Shown in pieces: positions 33,814-44,035 of a DNA stretch of 64,000 nt. The notes under the pieces are model-generated. The model ran no database searches. It was not told the origin of the DNA and saw only the letters and a list, made by a program, of their open reading frames with translations. The number at the start of each line of letters is the position of its first letter. Position 1 is the stretch's first letter. Source of the stretch: Verrucomicrobiota bacterium (GTDB taxonomy: Bacteria > Verrucomicrobiota > Verrucomicrobiia > Opitutales > Opitutaceae). The translations under genes were made by a program, and so were the position numbers. Where the stretch lies: positions 1 to 64,000 of the forward strand of contig VHCY01000002.1 of assembly GCA_016871595.1 (NCBI GenBank), in the 5' to 3' direction.

Positions 33814-35796
33814 TCAGCGGGCCACCGGAGCGAAAACCGGACCCTCGGGCAGCCCGGCACCTTCCGCGTGCAACAGGAAGTCGTCGAAGTTGAGATGCCC
33901 CCAGGCGCCCCCCGCCTGCTCGTCCACCAGCCGGATCGCGACGTCCCGGCCCCGCAGTGAGGTAAGGTCCAGAATCACCGGCTGCATCGTTTCCGTGTTT
34001 CCCGGCACCTTCCGGCGCAGTTCGGCACCCGTGACGCGCAGGAGCACCTCGCCGGAGCCCGCCGCGATCAGCTCGAGCCGCAGCGACTCATAGGCGCCCG
34101 CCGCCAACAGGCAGCTCGCCCGCGGGTGGCTGATGCGGAAGGGCTGGCTGGTCAGGGTGCCCGTCGCGCCATCTCCCCGGCCATCCTCGTAGGAACCCAC
34201 CCAATGACGCCCCACGTGCCCGCTCCGCATCGGCGGCCGGCGGGCGAAGACGGCGTCCCCGCTCACGGGCTGCCGTTCGAACGCGGTCCCCACCGCGGTC
34301 CAGCCGCGCAGGTCGCCGCGCTCGAAACCGGTGTCCAGCGGCTCCCCTCGCCCATCGCGCGGCGCCTCGCCCGCGCCCGGACGGGCCGGATTCTCCACCG
34401 CCGCGCTCCGGGCCTGCGCGACCTCGGCCGAGCGGCGCGTGTGGACCACAAGGTCCGCGGCCCGCAACTCGTGGCGCACCGCGCCCGGGTACAGGACCGC
34501 GGGCTGCGCGCGTTCCCAGGTGGCGCGATCCACCGGCCGCGGCTGGCTCCGGAACAGGAACGTGCCCTTCTTGTTGCCGATCGCGACGTCGGGATGGCCG
34601 TCACCATTGACGTCCCCGAGGGCGATCTGCCGGCCCACGCCGGAGTCGGCATCGATCCGTTGCGGCACCCAGTCCACCTGCCCGCCCGGACCGCGGTGCA
34701 GCCGGAACCAGTAAAGCACCGCGGGCGCGTCGCCGTCCGGGGAGCCCGAGGGGCCGTGCGCCCAGAAGCATTTGCCGGTGATGATGTCCTTCAGGCCGTC
34801 GCCATCCACATCGGCCAGCTCCACCGCGTGCAGCTCGGAGAAGGTCACGCCGTGGCGGTTCTCGTCGGGCCGCTGGTTCATAAAGATGTGCGGGCGGAAG
34901 AGCGGCGAGCCCTGGACGTCCCGCTCCGCCAGCTGCTCGTGCCAGGCGAGGCCGAACCCGTGGGCGGCCAGGGCCGTGATGACGTCCGCGCGTCCATCCC
35001 CGTTGACGTCATAGGCGAACAATTGGGCCGCGGCCGGGGCGAACGGGACGCGGTGCCAGCGCCACTCCGGATCAGCCGCGAGATCGGCGGGCTGCTCCAG
35101 CCAGCCGTCCTTGAAGAGCACATCCAGCCGGCCGTCGCCGTTGACGTCGCCGACGCCCAGCCCGTGCGTGAACCGCTGCCAGTTTCCGGCGCGGGTGATC
35201 GGTCGGAACGGCCACGGCCGGGTCGGATCGCGCGGATCCGGGCGCGCGTAGCCGAAGTTTCCCCCGTTGACGCAAACGATCTCGGGACGCCCGTCGCCGT
35301 CGAGGTCGGCGAGCGTCGGCGATTCGTTGTCGACCTCGCTGAGCACGGTGTGGCGGGGCCAGTGGCCGCCCCGGTCCCGCGGGTTGAGGTAAAGATACGC
35401 GGGAGTGTGCGGGAGACCGTAAGTCAGGACATCGTTCCAGCCGTCCCCATCGAAGTCGTGGATGAACGAGAAGAAATTATCCGTCGAGTAGGCGTTCTTA
35501 AGTCCCATCGCTCCCTCGTAGCCGGGAAACGTGCGGGACCGCCCATCCGGATCCTTCACCGTCGTGGTGCGCGCGGGTGGGTAAAGTTCGCGGCGTTCCC
35601 GGAAGTCCGGTCCCGCCCACCAGTGCGGGCCGGACACGACATCCGGCCGGCCGTCGCGGTTCAGGTCACCGATCGCCGCGCCCTCGCTCCAGTAGTGCGG
35701 GTCGAGCTGAATCCGGGTGTAATCCACCAGCAGGGGATCACGGGCGAGCAGCCCGACGGTCAACAGCGGCAGGGCCCACGGGGTCTTGACGGCCAT
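33814..35796 (-). CDS. FG-GAP/VCBS repeat protein with C-terminal lectin-like domain
   Basis: A 660-aa probably exported protein. The N terminus (MAVKTPWALPLLTVGLLARD) is a short hydrophobic signal. Beta-propeller calcium-binding repeats of the FG-GAP/VCBS kind occur at least seven times: 'DLNRDGRPD', 'DFDGDGWND', 'DLDGDGRPE', 'DVNGDGRLD', 'DVNGDGRAD', 'DVDGDGLKD' and 'DVNGDGHPD'. From about residue 480 a second region, 'FERGDLRGWTAVGTAFERQPVSG' to 'LNFDDFLLHAEG', has the look of the C-terminal module found on secreted glycoside hydrolases, with 'GHVGRHWVGSYEDG'. It could bind carbohydrate or act as an extracellular lyase-like protein. It converges on the methyltransferase pair, 12 bp away. 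Confidence 0.85.
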   Translation of the reverse strand: MAVKTPWALPLLTVGLLARDPLLVDYTRIQLDPHYWSEGAAIGDLNRDGRPDVVSGPHWWAGPDFRERRELYPPARTTTVKDPDGRSRTFPGYEGAMGLKNAYSTDNFFSFIHDFDGDGWNDVLTYGLPHTPAYLYLNPRDRGGHWPRHTVLSEVDNESPTLADLDGDGRPEIVCVNGGNFGYARPDPRDPTRPWPFRPITRAGNWQRFTHGLGVGDVNGDGRLDVLFKDGWLEQPADLAADPEWRWHRVPFAPAAAQLFAYDVNGDGRADVITALAAHGFGLAWHEQLAERDVQGSPLFRPHIFMNQRPDENRHGVTFSELHAVELADVDGDGLKDIITGKCFWAHGPSGSPDGDAPAVLYWFRLHRGPGGQVDWVPQRIDADSGVGRQIALGDVNGDGHPDVAIGNKKGTFLFRSQPRPVDRATWERAQPAVLYPGAVRHELRAADLVVHTRRSAEVAQARSAAVENPARPGAGEAPRDGRGEPLDTGFERGDLRGWTAVGTAFERQPVSGDAVFARRPPMRSGHVGRHWVGSYEDGRGDGATGTLTSQPFRISHPRASCLLAAGAYESLRLELIAAGSGEVLLRVTGAELRRKVPGNTETMQPVILDLTSLRGRDVAIRLVDEQAGGAWGHLNFDDFLLHAEGAGLPEGPVFAPVAR

Positions 35797-35885
35797 CCCG
35801 AACGGTCAGCCGGGGCGCGGCGCCGGGTCAAGCGTGGCGCCGCCGGAACCTTTCGCCGCGCCGGCGCGTCATCCCCCGCGTGACG

Positions 35886-36074
35886 ATGACGACCGCGGAA
35901 AGGGAGGAGTTCCGGGAGGAGGCGACCGAGGTCGCCGCCGCGGCGCGCGCCCGCGGCGAGAACCCGGACGCCGCGCTGGCGCCGCGCTTCGACGTGGCGC
36001 GCCGGCGGCACCCGGAGGACGCCGGATGGCTGCTCACTCTCCGCGACCGCCTCGGCCGGCGGCTGGTGCTCTGA
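35886..36074 (+). CDS. Small charged protein of unknown function
   Basis: A 62-aa ORF from ATG 35886 (GTG 35880 would add two residues). The sequence is rich in Arg, Glu and Ala: 'TAEREEFREEATEVAAAARARGENPDAALAPRFDVARRRHPEDAGWLLTL'. It looks helical and amphipathic, with no membrane segment. No known domain is recognised. It sits between the divergent FG-GAP gene and the small basic protein gene, has coding-like third-position GC and no overlap with a better frame. It could be a regulator or a remnant. Confidence 0.45.
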   Translation: MTTAEREEFREEATEVAAAARARGENPDAALAPRFDVARRRHPEDAGWLLTLRDRLGRRLVL

Positions 36075-36090
36075 GCTCCGCGCGTGGCGC

Positions 36091-36119
36091 TTGACTCGGC
36101 TGGCCGGCATCTGAATCTT
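36091..36119 (+). promoter_or_regulatory. Candidate sigma-70 promoter of the small basic protein gene
   Basis: TTGACT (36091-36096) and AATCTT (36114-36119) are separated by exactly 17 bases. The start codon of the 32-aa gene follows 22 bp after the -10 element. The -35 box is near consensus (TTGACA); the -10 box matches at three of six positions. Confidence 0.5.
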
Positions 36120-36140
36120 CCGCCTCCACCTGAAACCACC

Positions 36141-36239
36141 ATGGGCCAACAACTCAACAAGCACATCAAACGCAAACGCCGTGCCGCCTATCTGAAGCGC
36201 CGCAAAGAGCGGGCCAAGGCCGCCGGCAAGAAGAAGTAA
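36141..36239 (+). CDS. Small basic protein (32 aa)
   Basis: Too short for the ORF track. ATG 36141 to TAA 36239 encodes 32 residues starting MGQQLNKHIKRKRRAAYLKR and ending in RAKAAGKKK, with more than half of residues Lys or Arg. Similar 30-40-residue proteins with an MGQQ.NK..KR.RR.AYLKR pattern occur in other Verrucomicrobiota as far as I remember. They look like nucleic-acid- or ribosome-binding proteins, but no function is established. The gene has its own promoter-like sequence 22 bp upstream and a strong hairpin terminator 26 bp after the stop, so it forms a single-gene unit. Confidence 0.75.
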   Translation: MGQQLNKHIKRKRRAAYLKRRKERAKAAGKKK

Positions 36240-36265
36240 GTCAAGGCCCACTTCCCAGGATCCCC

Positions 36266-36295
36266 GGCTCCGCGCCCGCGGGGCCTTTTCTTTTT
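36266..36295 (+). terminator. Rho-independent terminator immediately before rimO
   Basis: Hairpin ggctccgc-gccc-gcggggcc (8-bp stem with one T-G wobble, 4-base loop) is followed by ttttcttttt, a textbook intrinsic terminator for the small basic protein transcript. It ends five bases before the ATG of rimO, so the T-run occupies the place of a ribosome binding site. Confidence 0.85.
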
Positions 36296-36300
36296 CCCGG

Positions 36301-37713
36301 ATGGTTAAGGTCAGCCTAATTTCCCTCGGTTGCGCCAAGAACCTGGTCGACTCCGAGATCATGGTCGGCCACCTGCAGCAGGCCGGAATGGCGGTCGTGC
36401 CTGGCGCCGACGACGCGGATGTGGTCATCGTCAACACCTGCTCGTTCATCGACTCCTCCAAGGAGGAATCGATCGGGCACATCCTCGAGGTGCACCGGCA
36501 GCGCGGGATGCGGCGCCGCCGGCGCCAGCAGAAGCTGATCGTCGCCGGTTGCATGGCGCAGCGTTTCGCGGGCGACCTGCGCACGGAGCTGCAAGACGAG
36601 GTGGACGCCTTCATCGGCCTCGATCAGGTGACCACCGTCGCCCCAATCATTGAGGGTCTGCTGGCCCAGGAGCGGGCCGCGGACGGTCCGCCAGTCTTCA
36701 TCCAGGGGAGATCCACCTTTATCCCCGATTACGACACCCCGCGCTTCCGGCTCACGCCGCGGCACTTCGCTTACCTCAAGATCGCGGAGGGCTGCAACCA
36801 TCCCTGCACCTTCTGCATCATCCCCCAGATCCGCGGCCGCCACCGCAGCCGCACGATCGAGAGCGTTGTCGCCGAGGCCCGTCAGCTCGTCCGCGAGGGC
36901 GTGCGCGAGATTAACCTCATCTCGCAGGACACGACTTACTTCGGGATGGACACCTGGGAGCAGCGGCCGGGCCCGCGCACCCCGGTCGACTCGAGCCGTG
37001 GCGCCGCCCTCACCAGTCTGTTGCGCCAGTTGAACGCCATCGAGGGCGACTTCTGGATCCGCCTGCTCTACACCCATCCCGCGCACTGGAGCGACGAGCT
37101 GATCGCCACGATCGCCGCCTGCCCGAAGGTCGCCCGCTACGTCGATATGCCGCTGCAGCACATCAGCGACGCGATGCTCGGCCGGATGCAGCGTGAGACC
37201 TCCGGGGACTACATCCGCGACCTCATCCGGCGGATCCGCGCGGGCGTGCCCGGCATCGCCCTGCGCACCACCTTCATCACGGGCTTTCCCGGGGAGACCG
37301 AGGCCGACGTCGATGAACTCTGCGCCTTTATCCGGGAGACCCGCTTCGAGCGCCTGGGCGTCTTCCGCTATTCCCCCGAGGAAGGCACCCGCGCCGTCAA
37401 GCTGGAGGCGCAGGTCCCGGCCAAGGTAAAGGAGGCGCGCTGGCACCGGCTGATGGCGCTGCAACGCACGATCGCGGCGGAACTCAACGCGTCCGCCGTG
37501 GGCCAGCGCCGCCGCGTGCTGGTGGATGAGCCCGGCGTCGCCCGCGCCGAGGGCGACGCGCCCGACATCGACGGTCGCGTCTACGTGCCCCTCACCCTCC
37601 CCGTCGGCGAGTTTGCCGAGGTGCGGATCACCGGCGCCGAGGAATACGATCTGCTCGCGCTGCCCGCGGGCGAGGCGCCCGCCGTCCGCCGGACCGCCCG
37701 CCGGGCGCAGTAA
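36301..37713 (+). CDS. rimO: Ribosomal protein S12 methylthiotransferase
   Basis: Radical SAM enzyme that adds a methylthio group to an Asp of ribosomal protein S12. The 470-aa product begins 'MVKVSLISLGCAKNLVDSE', typical of RimO. The MTTase [4Fe-4S] cysteines are Cys11, Cys47 ('VVIVNTCSFID') and Cys84 ('LIVAGCMAQR'); the radical SAM CxxxCxxC is 'EGCNHPCTFCIIPQIRGRHRSR' at Cys165/169/172. The C-terminal TRAM domain that recognises S12 ends 'GEFAEVRITGAEEYDLLAL'. S12-type rather than MiaB identity is shown by 'NLVDSE' and 'LISQDTTYFGMD'. The start is fixed by the family pattern even though the upstream bases are a terminator T-run and no Shine-Dalgarno is seen. Confidence 0.96.
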   Translation: MVKVSLISLGCAKNLVDSEIMVGHLQQAGMAVVPGADDADVVIVNTCSFIDSSKEESIGHILEVHRQRGMRRRRRQQKLIVAGCMAQRFAGDLRTELQDEVDAFIGLDQVTTVAPIIEGLLAQERAADGPPVFIQGRSTFIPDYDTPRFRLTPRHFAYLKIAEGCNHPCTFCIIPQIRGRHRSRTIESVVAEARQLVREGVREINLISQDTTYFGMDTWEQRPGPRTPVDSSRGAALTSLLRQLNAIEGDFWIRLLYTHPAHWSDELIATIAACPKVARYVDMPLQHISDAMLGRMQRETSGDYIRDLIRRIRAGVPGIALRTTFITGFPGETEADVDELCAFIRETRFERLGVFRYSPEEGTRAVKLEAQVPAKVKEARWHRLMALQRTIAAELNASAVGQRRRVLVDEPGVARAEGDAPDIDGRVYVPLTLPVGEFAEVRITGAEEYDLLALPAGEAPAVRRTARRAQ

Positions 37714-37730
37714 GCGGAGCCCGCCTCCCC

Positions 37731-37748
37731 CTACGTAGGATCACGTAG
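37731..37748. repeat. Inverted repeat upstream of the receiver-domain gene
   Basis: ctacgt-aggatc-acgtag is a perfect 6+6 inverted repeat; its left half also lies inside the 10-bp palindrome cctacgtagg (37730-37739). It sits 17 bp after the rimO stop and 23 bp before the first start codon of the receiver-domain gene. It may be an operator; too short for a terminator and no T-run follows. Confidence 0.35.
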
Positions 37749-37771
37749 CTCGCGGGCCGCTGTGGTCAAAA

Positions 37772-38338
37772 ATGCGTAAAAGCGCAGTTTGTCGCCGCCG
37801 GGCGGAAAAACTGAATCTCGGGGCGTCCCTTCGCATGCCCCTGAAGTCCGAGCTCTCCCGCTGGTTCGTGGACTGGCGCCTCGACGCGCTGGGCGAGGCC
37901 GTGCCTGCGGCACGGAGCGAGCTGCCTCCGCCCGTGGTGGCGACCAGGCCGGCCTCCCGCAGCCCGCGCGTGCTGGTCGTCGACGACCTCGAGACCAATC
38001 GCCTGCTGGTCGAGCTGGCCCTGCAACGCCACGGTTTCCAGACCGAGGTCGCAGAAGGCGGCGAGGCCGCCGTCCGCCGGGCCGCCCGCGGCGGGCTCGA
38101 TGTCATTCTAATGGACCTGCATATGCCGGAGACGGACGGGCTCGCGGCCACCCGGCGCATCCGGGAGGCGGAGCCCCCGGGCCTTCGGGTGCCCATTTTC
38201 GCGCTCACTGCCTCGCTCGACTGTGGCACGCGGGAGCGATCCCTCGCGGCCGGAATGGATGACCACCTGACCAAGCCGCTCGACGTCGAGCGCTTCCGCA
38301 CCCTCGTCGTGCGGTTCCTCCCAGACCCGCGGCGCTGA
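37772..38338 (+). CDS. Response regulator receiver-domain protein
   Basis: A 188-aa protein made of about 65 N-terminal residues of no known type and one receiver domain. The receiver starts 'RVLVVDDLETNRLLVELALQRHG' (acidic pocket DD), has the phosphoacceptor Asp in 'GGLDVILMDLHMPETDG', the Thr in 'IFALTAS' and the Lys in 'HLTKPLD'. No output domain follows, so it works through protein contacts or belongs to a phosphorelay. ATG 37835 (MPLKSELSRWFVDWRLDALGE) is a plausible alternative start because the first 21 residues look like untranslated leader. The SulP transporter gene begins directly after its stop codon. Confidence 0.85.
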   Translation: MRKSAVCRRRAEKLNLGASLRMPLKSELSRWFVDWRLDALGEAVPAARSELPPPVVATRPASRSPRVLVVDDLETNRLLVELALQRHGFQTEVAEGGEAAVRRAARGGLDVILMDLHMPETDGLAATRRIREAEPPGLRVPIFALTASLDCGTRERSLAAGMDDHLTKPLDVERFRTLVVRFLPDPRR

Positions 38339-40210
38339 ATGAACCCTCCGGCCCCGGGGCGCTTGCCTCCCCGCGACCGGTCTGGTTGCGTCTGGCGCGT
38401 GATCGACGCCTCCCCGCTGCTCGACAGCCTGAAGCCCAACTGGCGTCTCCTTCTGCCCCGGCTGGGCGGCGAGTTGCGGGGATACAGCCGCGAAGAGTTG
38501 CGCCGCGATCTGCAGGCCGCGCTGACCGTCACCCTCGTCTCCATCCCCCAGGTGCTCGGGTTCGCGCTCGTCTTGGGACTGCCGCCCACCACGGTGCTGA
38601 TGTGCGCGATCGTCGGCGCCTTCGTCTCCGCGCTCTACTTCTCCTCGCGGGTAATCATCTTCGGCGCGACCAATTCGGTCACGCTGCTCGTCGCCTCCGC
38701 GATCCACTATGGCCGCGCCACCGCGCTCACGCCCCTCGAGCTGGCGGTCGTCCTCGCCGGCCTCATCGGGATTTTGCAGATCCTCGCCGCGCTGCTCCGG
38801 CTCGGCCAGGTGACCCAGTTCATCTCGCGCTCGGTGGTGATCGCGTACTCGGCGGCCACGGGGGTGCTGCTGGTGATCACCCAGCTCCACGGGCTCTTCG
38901 GGATTCCCCGCGACCGCAGCCAGCCGATGCTCATCCAATTCTGGACGGGGCTGCAGCAGATCGCCCGGCTGGATTTCAATTACGCCGTGCCGCTGACCGG
39001 AGGGGCCGCCCTGGCACTTTACCTGTTGCTCCGGGCCGTGCGGCCGAAGTGGCCCGGGCTGCTGCTCGGCCTGGTGGTGATCACCCTGCTCAGCTGGCAC
39101 GTGCCGCAGTTGCGGGGGCTGGGCATCCCGACCCTCGCGGATCAGGGGGCCCTGGACGCCGTGTTGCCCGAGTACGCCGGGGTGCCATTCGGGCCGGAGG
39201 ACCTGCCGCTCCTGCGCACCATCCTGAGCACCGCGCTCGCGATCGCGCTCCTGGGGATGATCGAGGCCGTGTCGCTCGCCAAGGGATACGCGCCGCGGCA
39301 CGGCGACACCATCGACCCGAACCGGGAGGTGATGGGCCTGGGCGCCGGCAACCTCGCGAACGCCTTCTTCGGCACGATCCCGGGCTCCGTCTCGTTCGTA
39401 CGCTCCGCGGTCAACGTCCAGAGCGGGGCGGCCACCCGGGTGGCCGGCCTGGCCGCGGCCCTGCTGCTGCTGGTCGCGCTGCTGCTGTCTTCCCGTTTCC
39501 TCAACCACATCCCCATCCCTGCCCTTGCAGCCTCGCTGGTCCTCGTGGGCCTGCGGATGATTGATTGGTCGCACATCCGGATCGCCGCCCGCGCGACGCG
39601 CTCCGACGCGGTCGTCCTCGCCCTGACCTTCGCCGCCGCGCTGCTGCTCCCGCTGGACACCGCGATCTACCTCGGGATCGGCGCCTCCCTCGCCTTCGCG
39701 CTGCGCAAGGCCTCCACCCCCAAGCTCGTGGAATACACCTTCGACGCGGACGACCGGCTGGCCCAGCTCCCCGCGCAGGGAGTGCGGGCGCACCCGCAGA
39801 TCGCGATCATCCACGTCGAGGGGGAGCTTTTCTTCGGCGCCGCGGACCTCTTCCAGGAGCAGGTCCGACAACGCCTCGAGCAGGAGGACCTGCGGGTCGT
39901 GGTCCTGCGCCTCCGGAGCGCCCGCCACCTCGACGCGACCACGGTCTTCGCCCTGCACGCGCTCGACGACTGGCTGCGCCAGACGGGGCGCCACCTCCTG
40001 ATCAGCGGCGTGCAGGAGGACGTGCTGCGCGTTCTGCGCAACAGCGGGCTGCTCGCGAAGCTCGGCGCCGAGAACGTCTTCCCCTCCGCGGAGAACCCCA
40101 ACCTCGCCACTAAGCGGGCCTTGCAGCGCGCGCAGCAGCTCCTGCAGGCTCCCCAAGCCGAGGTGCGGCTATACTTTGATCGCGACCCCTCCACCCCCAA
40201 CCCCGGTTGA
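38339..40210 (+). CDS. SulP-family inorganic anion transporter
   Basis: A 623-aa inner-membrane transporter for sulfate, bicarbonate or similar anions. The SulP core begins 'LRRDLQAALTVTLVSIPQVLGFALVLGLPP' and contains about eleven to twelve hydrophobic segments, with 'LYFSSRVIIFGATNSVTLLVASAI', 'VVIAYSAATGVLLVITQLHGLFG' and 'GNLANAFFGTIPGSVSFVRSAVNVQSGA' as family blocks. The cytoplasmic STAS domain follows from about residue 475: 'IAIIHVEGELFFGAADLFQEQV' and 'VVVLRLRSARHLDATTVFALHAL'. Its ATG directly abuts the receiver-domain gene stop, so both are probably co-transcribed; a regulatory link between them is inference. Confidence 0.92.
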   Translation: MNPPAPGRLPPRDRSGCVWRVIDASPLLDSLKPNWRLLLPRLGGELRGYSREELRRDLQAALTVTLVSIPQVLGFALVLGLPPTTVLMCAIVGAFVSALYFSSRVIIFGATNSVTLLVASAIHYGRATALTPLELAVVLAGLIGILQILAALLRLGQVTQFISRSVVIAYSAATGVLLVITQLHGLFGIPRDRSQPMLIQFWTGLQQIARLDFNYAVPLTGGAALALYLLLRAVRPKWPGLLLGLVVITLLSWHVPQLRGLGIPTLADQGALDAVLPEYAGVPFGPEDLPLLRTILSTALAIALLGMIEAVSLAKGYAPRHGDTIDPNREVMGLGAGNLANAFFGTIPGSVSFVRSAVNVQSGAATRVAGLAAALLLLVALLLSSRFLNHIPIPALAASLVLVGLRMIDWSHIRIAARATRSDAVVLALTFAAALLLPLDTAIYLGIGASLAFALRKASTPKLVEYTFDADDRLAQLPAQGVRAHPQIAIIHVEGELFFGAADLFQEQVRQRLEQEDLRVVVLRLRSARHLDATTVFALHALDDWLRQTGRHLLISGVQEDVLRVLRNSGLLAKLGAENVFPSAENPNLATKRALQRAQQLLQAPQAEVRLYFDRDPSTPNPG

Positions 40211-40213
40211 ATA

Positions 40214-41044
40214 ATGCTCCGCCGCCACTTCCTGCACGCCGCCGCTTCCGCCGCCGCCCTGGCACCCCGCGCCACCGCCGGCCAATTCACCGGCCGGATC
40301 CGCAAGTCGCTGAAGTGGGGGATGGTCACCGGGGCCAAGGGCCAGCCCCTCGAGGCCGCCTTCCGGCGGCTGCGTGAATGCGGGTTCGACGGGGTCGAGC
40401 CCAGCCTCAGCCACGTGAAGGACGAGGCCGCCTGGCTCGCCGCCAGCCGGGCGAGCGGGCTTTTGATCGACGGCACGGTCGCCGCCCGCACGGAGGCGCT
40501 CGGCGACGGCATCGAGCTCACGCGCCGCCTCGGCGGGGACTCGATGCTCGTGGTCGCCCGTTACGACCAGAAGACTTCGCTCCTGCGCAACTGGGAGCGC
40601 TGCCGGGACCAGCTGCGCGAGGCGGCTCCCCTCGCCGAACGCGCGCGCATCCGGCTGCTGGTGGAGAACGTCTGGGCCACGTTCCTCGTCAGCCCCTTCG
40701 ACCTCGCCCGCTTCATCGACGAGGTCGGCAGCCCGTGGGTCCAGGTGCATTTCGACGTCGGCAACCTGATGCGCTGGGGCGTCGCCGAACACTGGGCCGA
40801 GGTCCTCGGCCGGCGGATCCTCAAGCTCGACGTGAAGGAGTACGACCTCGGCCGGGCGATGCGCGAGGGGATGCAGAAGGGTTTCGATGTCCCGCTGGGC
40901 GAGGGCAGCATCAACTGGCCCGCCGTGCGCGCGGAACTGGCCCGGATCGGCTACACGGGATGGGCCGCCGCCGAGGTCAAGGGCGGCGACTGGGCCTACC
41001 TCGCCGACGTGGCCAGGCGGATGGACCGCGTCCTGGACCTTTGA
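40214..41044 (+). CDS. Sugar phosphate isomerase/epimerase (xylose isomerase-like TIM barrel), Tat-exported
   Basis: A 276-aa TIM-barrel protein. The N terminus '[20 protein letters not shown]' has the twin-arginine pattern RRxFL followed by a short hydrophobic stretch, so it is probably exported folded. The barrel shows '[14 protein letters not shown]', '[44 protein letters not shown]' (metal-binding Glu, Asp and His) and '[12 protein letters not shown]'. It resembles the AP-endonuclease-2-like isomerase/epimerase family found next to Gfo/Idh/MocA genes in polysaccharide-degrading bacteria. The next gene, such an oxidoreductase, starts 10 bp downstream. Substrate unknown. Confidence 0.87.
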   Translation: MLRRHFLHAAASAAALAPRATAGQFTGRIRKSLKWGMVTGAKGQPLEAAFRRLRECGFDGVEPSLSHVKDEAAWLAASRASGLLIDGTVAARTEALGDGIELTRRLGGDSMLVVARYDQKTSLLRNWERCRDQLREAAPLAERARIRLLVENVWATFLVSPFDLARFIDEVGSPWVQVHFDVGNLMRWGVAEHWAEVLGRRILKLDVKEYDLGRAMREGMQKGFDVPLGEGSINWPAVRAELARIGYTGWAAAEVKGGDWAYLADVARRMDRVLDL

Positions 41045-41054
41045 TCCCACCCCG

Positions 41055-42389
<1,335 letters not shown>

Positions 42390-42416
42390 GGCGGCGGCGC
42401 CCGTCCTAACGGCGAC

Positions 42417-43937
42417 TCAATCCGCCTGCTGGAAGGCCCTCACCGGGCCGAAAAGTCCGCCGACCGCGCGCCCGAGCCCGTCCTGCAGCCGCTGCAGTTC
42501 CGCATAGCGCCGGACCCGCGCTCGGTCCGGCGTGTGCCGCGTCGCCTCCGCGACCTTGACGACGCGATCCGTGTAATGGCGAAGGGGGTGCGCCTTGCCC
42601 GCGCGGTGCCCTTCGCACCAGGCGGCTTGAAGGGCGGCCCCGAGCGCAGCCCCCTCATCCTCCCGCATCCCGACCACCGGGACGCCGAAGATGTCGGCCA
42701 TCATCTGGCGCCAGACGGCGGACCGCGCGCCACCTCCGGTCACGCGGATCTCCCGGGGGCGCACCCCGAGTTCGCCGAGGCGCCGCAGCCCGTAATTCAT
42801 CCCCAGCGTCACCCCCTCCATCGCTGCGCGGGCCAGCGTGCCGCGATCCAGATTCGCGCGGTTGAGGCCCAGCAGGACACCGGAGCCCAACGGGACGTTG
42901 GGGGTGCGTTCCCCGGCGAGGTAGGGCAGCAGGAGCAGTCCCCCGGCCCCCGCGGGAGTCGCGGCGACGACCCGCTCGAAGGCCGGCCGGTCCAAACCGA
43001 GCAGCGCACGCACGCCCTCCGTGACGGACGTCACGTTCATCGTGCACAGCAGGGGCAGCCAGCCTCCCGTGGACGAGCAGAAGCCCGCGATCTCCCCCGC
43101 CGGATCGATGACCGGGGCATCGGAATGGGCATAAATGGTGCCGCTGGTCCCAAAGCTCGCGGAGACGACTCCCGGCACCACATTACCGGTGCCGATCGCC
43201 CCCATCATGTTGTCGCCGCCCCCCGCGCTGACGAGGACCTCGGGGGACACGCCGTACCGTCGCGCGAGATCCGGGCGGATGGTGCCTGCGGAGTGGTGGG
43301 CTTCGATCAGCAGCGGCAGCCAGTCGCCGAGGTTCCGGTCGATGGCGGCGAGCGCCGGGGCGGACCACCGCCGGCGGCGGACGTCGAGCAGCGCAGTGCC
43401 CGAGGCGTCGCCTGCCTCCATCGTGTAATTCCCTGTGAGGTGGAAGTTCAGGTAATCGTGCGGCAGGAGCACGTGGCGCAGACGGCGGAAATTTGCCGGT
43501 TCGTGCCGCCGCAACCAGAGGATCTTGGGGGCGGTGAAACCGGGCAGGAACCGGTTGCCCGTCGCCCGCAACGCGCCCCGCGCCCCGCCTAGCCGCCGGG
43601 TCAGCAGTTCGCACTCCTCCGTGGTGCTGGTGTCGCACCAGAGCTTCGCCGGCCGGATGACGGATCCCCGCGCGTCCAGCGGGACAAAGCCGTGCTGCTG
43701 GCCCGAGACCCCAATACCGCGGATCCGCCCGCGCTCGACCCCGGCGAGGGCGGCACGAATGGCCCGGTCCATCGCCCGGACCCAGTCCTCGGGATGCTGC
43801 TCCAGGTGCCCGACGGGCAGGCCGGGAATTAGCCGATGCGGGGCGCGCCCCTCCGCCACCACCCGACCGCGGTCTAGATCGAGGACAACTGCTTTGACGC
43901 TCTGCGTGCCGGAATCGATGCCGAGGAAGAGGGACAT
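42417..43937 (-). CDS. xylB: Xylulokinase
   Basis: A 506-aa FGGY-family kinase that phosphorylates D-xylulose to xylulose-5-phosphate. The ATP-binding start 'FLGIDSGTQSVKAVVLDLDRG' is intact, 'GIGVSGQQHGFVPLD' and 'PAKLWCDTSTTEECELLTRRLGG' are XylB features, and the catalytic Asp region is 'GAGGGDNMMGAIGTGNV'-like (seen as VSAGGGDNMMGAIGTG). The ATPase block 'LGVRPREIRVTGGGARSAVWRQMMADIFGVPV' closes the protein. It converges on the oxidoreductase gene and is divergent from gntP, sharing a 98-bp gap with it. No xylose isomerase gene is present in the window. Other pentulose substrates are possible. Confidence 0.88.
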   Translation of the reverse strand: MSLFLGIDSGTQSVKAVVLDLDRGRVVAEGRAPHRLIPGLPVGHLEQHPEDWVRAMDRAIRAALAGVERGRIRGIGVSGQQHGFVPLDARGSVIRPAKLWCDTSTTEECELLTRRLGGARGALRATGNRFLPGFTAPKILWLRRHEPANFRRLRHVLLPHDYLNFHLTGNYTMEAGDASGTALLDVRRRRWSAPALAAIDRNLGDWLPLLIEAHHSAGTIRPDLARRYGVSPEVLVSAGGGDNMMGAIGTGNVVPGVVSASFGTSGTIYAHSDAPVIDPAGEIAGFCSSTGGWLPLLCTMNVTSVTEGVRALLGLDRPAFERVVAATPAGAGGLLLLPYLAGERTPNVPLGSGVLLGLNRANLDRGTLARAAMEGVTLGMNYGLRRLGELGVRPREIRVTGGGARSAVWRQMMADIFGVPVVGMREDEGAALGAALQAAWCEGHRAGKAHPLRHYTDRVVKVAEATRHTPDRARVRRYAELQRLQDGLGRAVGGLFGPVRAFQQAD

Positions 43938-44035
43938 AGGATCATCCGATACGGGCGCCTCGCCGAGCCCGGGGCAAGCTGGACTTGGCGGCAGGCTTGC
44001 CTCCCCCTCCCGTCACGCCTGAATCCAGGCACCCC

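Noticed and set aside
38108-40156. 682-aa minus-strand ORF opposite the SulP transporter
   Set aside because: Low-complexity, Gln/Gly/Arg-rich antisense sequence; the plus strand is an intact SulP gene.
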